Shown here: piece after piece, positions 22,301 to 31,300 of the stretch | How the letters are laid out: every line of letters begins with the position of its first letter | Numbering within the stretch: the stretch's first letter is position 1 | Assembly: GCF_963678635.1 (NCBI RefSeq) | Contig: NC_087066.1 | Span: 4,776,485-4,840,484 of the forward strand | DNA length: 64,000 bases | Origin: Symsagittifera roscoffensis | Taxonomy: Eukaryota > Xenacoelomorpha > Acoela > Convolutidae | Direction of reading: 5' to 3' | Notes under the pieces: model-generated | Database searches by the model: none | What the model saw: the letters and a program-made list of their open reading frames with translations, nothing else | Told to the model about the DNA's origin: nothing | Translations under genes and position numbers: made by a program

Positions 22301-25300
22301 GAATAGAACCGTGGGAACTGCAGCCAAAGCAGTTGGATTAGAGGTAGCAACTAATTCATACCAATCTGAAATGACCAATTCCACCCCTGCCGATCAATCT
22401 GGGGGGAATAGAGGGGAGAAGAAATGTAATCAGAGCGGCGCAGATTGCAGCACAATAAATACTTACACGCAGCACCACAACCAAAAGGCAGATGGAAGAC
22501 TAATTAAAGGTGCGCATGTGTAAACAATGTAAACATCCTTTTTAAAGGGTTTGTGATTTGATTTTTTGTTGGTGGTTTATAGCACAGAAGAAAATTGCTT
22601 GGCGTATTTTGCAATTAATTGCCAATATATTCTTTTTTTAGCTTTCACTTGACTACTTTTTGTCACCTTGAGAATAGTCTGAAAATAGACATGTTACTTT
22701 TTATTTTGCGCTAAAAATTACTATCTCTCTTGTTGAGCTTTGTTGGCTTGTAGATTTTTGTACCAATATTACCAAATACCAAATTTGGCGTGTGACCTGA
22801 TATGAACCGACTAGTTAGCTTGGTGTAATATCGTTTTCTAGAGAGTGTTACAAAGACTTTAATCCGTTGTTATCAAATGCTGCCGAATTGAATTATTAGT
22901 ATTTATTCATTTGCTTCAAAACCTAGAGTTTGAAATTTCTCTTCTCGCCTTAGCAGCTGGAATATCAACACAAAGGTCATCTCCAATCGCTTCCGGGAAC
23001 CAAAAGGGCAACAAAGTAATCGGGGGAGGCCATAGGCCAATGGAATTTGCAGGGGGTGCGAATAGAACTGGAGATCCATACACCACAGAACTAGATGCAT
23101 TGGGTGAGTTTAATTTATAAAATAGCTCAGGTCTTTTCACCATTTAGTCGAATTATTTCATGTTTTTTTTCAATGATCTTTAAAATTAGACGTTTTTTTA
23201 GCAAATTTGTTAGCAAAAAGGGCCATTTGGCTCCCTGAAAACAGCTGATTTTAACAGATCCACGCCAGAATTAATCCTTTAGTCGAATACCTTTCTATGT
23301 GTTTTGGTGAAATTATGTCAAATGCTTTCTCTTATTTTTTTGTCGCAATCGTGCGCTTGTTCGATTGTGTTCCAATATATGTATTCCTGTTTGGTTCTTG
23401 TTGTGCATAAATACCAAAGACAAAGACGCACTGAAACTAAATATTTCAATTATCAAAGGATAGACGTTTGGAGCTAACTTCGACATTACTAGCAGTTTTC
23501 CAATTTCTGAACCAAAGATCGCTAACCTAAATTATTTTTTCCTTTGCTCGAAATCGCATTAGAAACATGCTCCACCTCAACTCACTGCTGTTGCGAATCG
23601 CCCTACAATTCACCACAAAGAACTTCAGGGACAAAACCAAAAAAGACCGGCAGTAATCTAACTGCTGAACATATTAAACACTTGAATGGTGCTAATACCA
23701 ATAACAATACACACAATAATCATCACAACCACCACGAATTGGAGGCTCTAAGCACCGATTTTGAGCTAGTCGTGAAAGACTGCTGCGACAACAAGACTGC
23801 TAATGAGTTTGACGATGACAATTGTTGTTGTCGTTTCGATGACCTTGAAAATGTCAACAGTGATGATGAGTCGAACGGTGAGTCAGATAGTTGTGAGCGG
23901 GCAAATAGTAGACTGATCAAGTAGCCGAAAAACAGCTAGTTTGACAGAGGAATTGAAAATGCGATGCATGATAGTAGACCTGTTTATGTTAGATGTTCTT
24001 TTCAATAGTCACATGTTGACGTTGAGCTTAGACCTAGAAATTGCTCTGCGATACTATTTTAAGCGCAAATGTATGTTTACTGTTGTCTAGAGTCAACTGA
24101 AGCATTGAGTTTGAGGTAGTTTTTCTCTCTATTAGAAAGTCGGAATCTTTGGCAGATAGTTAATGAATCTTCTCTTTTATTCTTTTGGTTGCTCAATGTT
24201 TGAAGCTTCAATATGAATTCATGTGTTTCAAAGTCGACCCTTTACTAGTGGTTCTGTTATTTGCACCACTTTTGCCCCACTTGAAACAATCGCATGAATG
24301 AACTTCTGCTCACATTAGGAAACCATCCACCATCCTTGTGCGTCTGAGCAAAATAGTACACCATGTGATGAAATAAAAACGACCAAAATTGAACTCTTTG
24401 AAGTTGCCTGCTGTCTATATTTCCATATATTACCTTATCCTCAGTTTATATGCCCCTATTTTTTATTCCCGGAGTAACCTGCGAACTAAATTTCCATGAG
24501 CTGTCTCTGTTAATAAAGAATTCTACTTTGATTTGGGATCGATTTGGTTTGTATTTTGAGCCGGCTTAGATGTAAGTCTATTTACCGGTGTGTGACATAA
24601 ATTCATAATTAGCTGTTTGTCTGTTAACTCGTTGCATTTCCTATTTTTTGAAGTTTTGTGTTCGAAAGACTGATTATGGAACCATCAAGTTACGTAAACG
24701 GAAAAGGCAAACGAATCCCAGGTAAACATTTTTGTATGTTACTTTTTATACAGAAAATCTGTATGGGTTCTATTTCGACGTCTCGATATTCAGTTAATTT
24801 GATTAAGCTTGCAATTTGCTTATTCTGATTAATAAACAATGAAAAAGAACTTCCTTTGTCTTGATCAAAGAATTTCAATTGAATCCTTCCCTTTTCTCAT
24901 AATCCTTTCTCATAGCTGTAGATTTTTAAATTTTGGTATTCTGTATCGCATCTGGTGCGAAATGCAGCTTAGACTCATTTTGAAAAAAAAAAACTCTTTT
25001 GAAATTATTGCCATCAAAACATCTCCATTTCTTGGTTGAAAAACTAAATTTATTTGGTTATATGATCTAAAACCGTATTCCTAATTGAAATAATCATTAC
25101 AAATTAGATGTTAACTGACTGTTGATGTTATTTGTCAAGTATAAGCGGCTGATTGTTCCTTTCATTGTGTTCTGTTTACGGCAACGTAGTCGTAGATACA
25201 TTTCTGTTGTGAATCATGCAAATCTTTTTTTTTCTTTTTGCAGATGACCGCCTAACTCCGGATGCCTTTAGTGGGACTGCTGAAGGAGAAAGAATGAACG

Positions 25301-28300
25301 CAAAGTTTGACCCTAAGGTGACCTCTTCTGGTGATAATGGTGGGGGAGGTATGGACAGCGACTTCATGGACGATGATTCACTCATTCTGGCCATAGAGAG
25401 ACAGACTGCCATGGTAGGAAATTATTGAGTGTAATATCGCCATGAAAAACCAACAATGTTTCTTGTTTGGCAATGTTTCTTGACATTTTCTTAATTTTAA
25501 TGGCTACGAAATTGTTTTTCCGAAGCTTTTTTACTGTAGGAATTGCACCAGAAAGAATGTTTTGAGATCCGAAATTTAGATAAATTGTTACCTTTACGAT
25601 AAGCAAGGGTATTGCAATAACTTTGTTCACAGGACATGTATTATATGGCATCATCTCTAGCTGTCCCGGCCCTTTTGGTCCGTTGGTAACGAGTACGCCC
25701 GGGACGCAAAGGTCCTTGGTTCGAATCTGACTAGGACCTGTTTTTTTCAAACGGGAAATATTCTATTATTTCAAATGAAATTGTAGCCCAATTATTTGTC
25801 TACTTACCTTTTTTCGGCTTAGTTGCCACATCTTGGAATAGTTTTTATTGTTGCGCGCATTAATGGTGCTTTTAGTGTTTGATTTACATTATGCGGCTCA
25901 ATTTTATTCGGCCTGCTTTTTATCGGCTTTGTGTCCTAAATGTGGGTCGGTTCAAGGGAAAGACAATTCTGACGTTCCCCGCCGCACTTTTTAAGCTAGT
26001 TGCATTTTCACCGCTCGGTTTGTTGAGATTTTTTTTATTCCGGCTTATTACGTTTCAACTTGTTTTTATATCGGCTTAGTAGCGTTATTTTGCGTCGCTT
26101 GATTTACGACATTTTTTGTGTGCCTGTGTTATGAGGGAAGGGGACATAAAAATTTTCAACTAGTTTTAAATTTGAAAAAAAAAAATTGGCTTGAAGAGTA
26201 TGCTCAGATATTTTCGGCTTTGTCACAGCTTGGTTAATTTTAATCTGATGCTGATTTAGCTTTCTATTGTTTTGGCATGTTTTTTTCACAACAATCTTCA
26301 TTCATTTGGATAAATCTGGTTGTATCGCAAGTGATGCTCAGCTTCGCCTGTGTTTATTATGATTTCAATAGATTGTTTTTTTTGTGAGTTTTTTGGTTTT
26401 TTATTTCGGCTTTTTAAACAATTTTTTTTCAAGAGTCGATGAACGTAGTGCAGACTCTTATGCAGGTCGCGATGAGTTTTTCTTTCGATTCTCAGGAAAA
26501 ATCTCAAAATTTGTTCACACTGAAGTTAACTTTTTCGCAGTTTGACTTTGATTTATTTTCAAGTTCACTTTATTTCCTTTGTTCAAATGAAGGCAAACTC
26601 CACCATTGAACAGCTTAAGTGTAAAGGAAAACGTTATCTACTGCTAGTTTTGAAAGTGGCATTCAATTTTCAGTTTTTCCAAGATGAATAAAAAATTTCC
26701 CTATTGATCTAGGTTTTTTCAAATTGAGTAATTTTTATCAAAAAAAAGTATCAGTCATAAGTTGTTCTAGCAGTTCGATGCGCTTTAAGGTCTTCTATTT
26801 TTTCTTGGAATTTCGAAAGCCCGTATTTTTTATGTTTACGTGCGTTCATTGACTCTTTTATCAACTGTCTGCTGGCGTGTTATCATTAAGTTTTACTGGT
26901 GTTCGACATGAACTCGCGATGATGGAAACATGTATTGTAGGCGTGTAAAGAATTAGCCAAATTGGAACTATCCAACCAACCTTCCAGAACCCCAATAATA
27001 GGCCCCTCCGGCAGAACTCAGTCCAAACAGAACCTCACATCGCCCACCACAAACTCAGTCGCAGATGAGAAAGTTCGACAGAAGAACGAAGTCATCAGCA
27101 ATCTAGACTCACAGTTGAACAAGTGCAAAAAGGAGAATGAAGAGTTGAGACGACAGCTGAGTGTGATTGAAGTTGAAAAGAGGGACTTGGAAAAGAGACT
27201 TGAGGCGACGCAGAAGCAGCTGCAGGGTGGAGGCGGGGCAATTAGAGATGACAAGAATAACAATGTTGCAATGTCAGCATATAATTCACTCACCTTGCCG
27301 AACAAGTTCAACAAACAACTAAGTGTGAGTGAAAAATTCAGAAGCCAGCGTTTTTTAAGTCCAGTTTTCGTGCAATGAAGAATTTGATTAGACATATATT
27401 TTTTTTACATTTTATGTAAATTTGACGGTTATTGTATGGAAAATATCAGTCTCATGTAATTGTGGCTCTGTTAAGAAGATTGCTGATTTGTCCGCTGTTT
27501 AGTGTGATCACATGTTTCAGAGTGCTACAGCGGGAGTAGGGAGTAAAGTGGTTGGGGCGGGACCCTTGCCCAGTGGGCCTCCTCCCTTGCTCCCTCCTAG
27601 AAATGGAAGTGCCTCCGAAAATGTAAGACACATAAGATTTAGCTTACTGCGAACCATATCTTTTTAAGACTGATTATTTTTTTGTAGATCTTACCTTTCT
27701 CAGTCTTATTTCTGGAAAATACTCGGGAAGTTTTTTGCCCAAATAATGGTTTTCGCATCAAGTTAGAAAGGTTTTCAAATATCATTGGCTAAGATAGCTC
27801 GGGCTTAACTAGTAAGAATTACTTCATGAATCGCACATAGGAACGATTTTGTTTCAGATATCAAAACTAAGCAGTAAGCCCAGCAATACAAGTGACAGTT
27901 CACGCTCTCTGAACCTAACTAGTGATACCAATACGCAAGCGGACCTCTTCAAATCCCCATCATCACCATTCGCACATCGCCAGAACAGCTCAAGTTCACA
28001 TACAACTGAAACCATAAGTGACGTCACCACAAGTTCACACAGCAGAAAGTGCAATCAGAATAACAACAATAATAATAATAACAGTGAAGATGGCGGCGAT
28101 TCAACTCCACAAGCGGACGATCGGATAATTGAGCTGGAGTTGCAGTTGAACAAATCAGTCTCAAAAGTGGACAGAATACAGTCTGAGGTTGATCTGTTGC
28201 AGCTAACGCTCGAAGAATCCAAATCCACTTCGGAGCGACTGGCGTTACTGTGTGGGAAGTACGAGAGTAATACTACAGCTCTGAAGATTGCACTGGACTA

Positions 28301-31300
28301 CTCTGATTTGTGTGTTGAGGCGTTAGAGAGTCTATTGGCGTTGGGATCTTCAGCAGGAGTAGGGAGGAGTCCAAGGTTGCCAAGTGTGGGATCGAACTCG
28401 AACCAGTTGACATACTCTATGCTAGGTTAGACACGATGAAAATATCTGACAGCTTTACTAGTTTCTCTTTTTTTTCTTGAGATATCTCGTTTGAAGCTCT
28501 CTCAGAAATTGATGCTTTTGTCCATGGTAAAAGTAACGACTACTACTAGTAATAGTAGCGACTACTAATAAATATTCCAGCTGTTCGTTTTAAAGGTGGA
28601 GTTGAAATTTTATCAGTTCGCATTTTTTTTAGAATTGAGGCGATGCAAAAAATGGTTAAGTAGTATCTGATGATCCCAATTCTGTTTTAAGTTCTAAATA
28701 GTGTCTGGGTTTTAATTGATACTTGATAGTTTAATTATCTGTGTAGGAGAATTTTCTGACTGTGAAGACGAGTATGCAATGCTTGGAATCAAATCTTACG
28801 TCGCCGAAGAGGAAGAAAAGTTGTCGATGAAGCAGAAAAGTAGAACTAGCAGACGTCATGCGGAAACAGTGGCCAAAACTATCCTCTCACATCTGGACAC
28901 GACATTTGCGAAGGCGAATAGAGTCATTTGTGGGGAGAATAATTTAGGAGGTATGCTTTGTTGAATGCGTTGAAGATGTTCTTATTTAAAACGTCGAATA
29001 TTTTCGCAACAGAACTTCGTCTTAGCTTTTCTTCTTAACAGGCCGTAGACTTTAAGTGAACAGTAAAATACGTGTTTTAACGCAGCAAAAGAAGAAATTA
29101 AATATGGTGAAGAAAATTCAAAAAGATTTTAGTAAATATTTTAAATAGCGGTGACATATCAATACATAGTTTTGTGAAGGATTTGAAAACATGGAAGAGC
29201 TGTTTTGCTAAGTATAGTAGTTTGTATAGTAGTTTGAACTTGATTTACATACGTTATTGGAATTGTGGTCATAGGTATGGACTCCTTGTCGCCTTCGAAG
29301 GGGGGACTAGCTACAGGAGGCAGTGGACTTGACAGAGGGTCCAACAACATGGCATCCCCTTTCGCCAGTGGAAGTAATGTGGATGACTGCTCCTCACAGG
29401 ATCGAACAAGGTATCTAACTTCTTTATTTCCACTACTCGTCCCGATAATCTGTACGAAGAATTGTTTTGCATCTAAGACAAAAATAGAGTAAATGTGGGA
29501 GCGAGCGCTGCATTTCGACTTTTGCATTTCAAAGTTAAGTTGAAAATCAAATTGGCTCAGTTCAATCATTTTTAAATGTTCTTAGATTTTTAAATATTGC
29601 TTAATTGGGTAGGCTTGAAACAGATCAGCTGATCTCGTCGCCTCAGGGCTACTATTTAAATTATTTATATATCGAAAACTATTCGCTTTTCGACTTCCAT
29701 AATTTTTTCATTTTCAATTTATTCTTCAAATATTAGGGATAGGGCTTGAAGATACTGTAAGTTTTATAGCATTTACAATCAAATCATAAGACACTAATAT
29801 TTTTTCCAATGTTGCATTTTGTAAATGTTGTTTTGTGTTCAGCACCACGAGTTCGACCAATAGTGCCACTAGTGTGGAGTCGGATTGGTCCAAACTGGAT
29901 GAGAACAGACTGAGGGACTACATCCGACAGCTCAAGACAGAGACCACACAAGTCAGACTCACAGGTAATAAATTGATTTGCTGAACAATATCCACCCATA
30001 GTTCCTGCTAAATAATCTGCTCCTCTGTTTCAAAAACATCGTTTTTAATATCCTGGCTTTTTAAGGTCATGTATCAAAGAAGCAAGACAAAAGTTGTGCT
30101 GAAGAAGTTTGTTGTTTAAGAGTAATGAATGTGGTGAAGACTCTTATATAGGTCTTGCTGATTTTTTTGTTTGTTTTTTTTCAGGAAAAAGTTTTAAACT
30201 ATTGGTGCACTTATGTATATTGATATTGTGTTTTTTGAGTTCAATTGAAATTAATCTGCTGAAAGTGACGTAAATAATACTCTCCAAATACGAATGTGGA
30301 AATGGCGAGAAAAAAACGTGAAGAATTGCTGGTTTCGAAAGTGGAATTTAATTTTTAGATTTCCAGCGGAATAAAAACTTTACCTTTTGATCCAGTTTTC
30401 TCAAATTGGGTTAATGTTATCAAAAAAATGCTAATCACGAATTGTTCTAGAAATTCAAAGGGCATCTGTATTTTCTTTGAAATTCGAAATTTGAGATTTT
30501 TTCAAACAATGTGTTTTTATGTTCACTTGCGTTCATTACTCTTTTCCAACTATCACTCGGCTATGTTTTATTTTAAAACAATGTAAGCGAAATATGGATA
30601 TGCAAATTGATCGGAACGGCATTGAAGAATGCTTTTTTAGAAAAAAGATACTAGGATAACTTAAGCTCTTGGAGAAGTTAAGCAACTGTGTTTAGTTGTG
30701 GAGCTGGAGAGCATCTACATGGACCCGGAGTTTGCGACTCAGATGAAGCGGAAGAAAGAAGAGGAGCAACAGCAGCTGCTTCTATACCAACAACAACAGC
30801 AGCAGATGAACAATGGAACAAGTGTGAACAATGTGTTGAGTGTGGATGAAATGGGACAGAGGAGGGAGCGACTGAAGCAGGAGGCGGACATGTTGGCTGC
30901 ATTCGAGTCCCAGAGACAGGACCTAGAGTATGCTGTACTCACCCAGGAACTCATGACACTCAAGGTGAATAAAGACACACATAAACAGCAAGATTGTTTG
31001 TTGGCCAACTTAAGTAATATATGAAGAGGAGGCAGAGTAAATGAAACATTTTGAATAAGAAGACTGTCGAACTCGCTAACAATTCCAATTTTGGAGTTAG
31101 CAATTATTAACAGTAGGATGTTTAAAATCTGACGTGTTTGAAACTGTTAGTCTAAATTAGTTTTATAGCTAGACCCGAGAAAATGTGAAAAAAGTGTGGA
31201 AAATGCAAATATATTTATTTCAACCAAAAATCGGGAGGCGTGAATAATAATTACCATTTTGTCTCTATTTATGCTAATTTGTTTTGTTTTTTAGGAAGAG

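Noticed and set aside
24670-24721. Possible exon ending CCCAG|GTAAAC
   Set aside because: No acceptor gives an open frame compatible with the phase-1 neighbours, which join correctly without it.
25662-25740. Functional tRNA gene
   Set aside because: The B box is good, but the T stem pairs poorly, the acceptor has a mismatch and the anticodon arm does not form. A tRNA-derived SINE head is the better reading.
30678-31008. Long open frames on the - strand opposite MCC exons
   Set aside because: They are shadows of the + strand coiled-coil exons, produced by Gln/Ser-rich codons.
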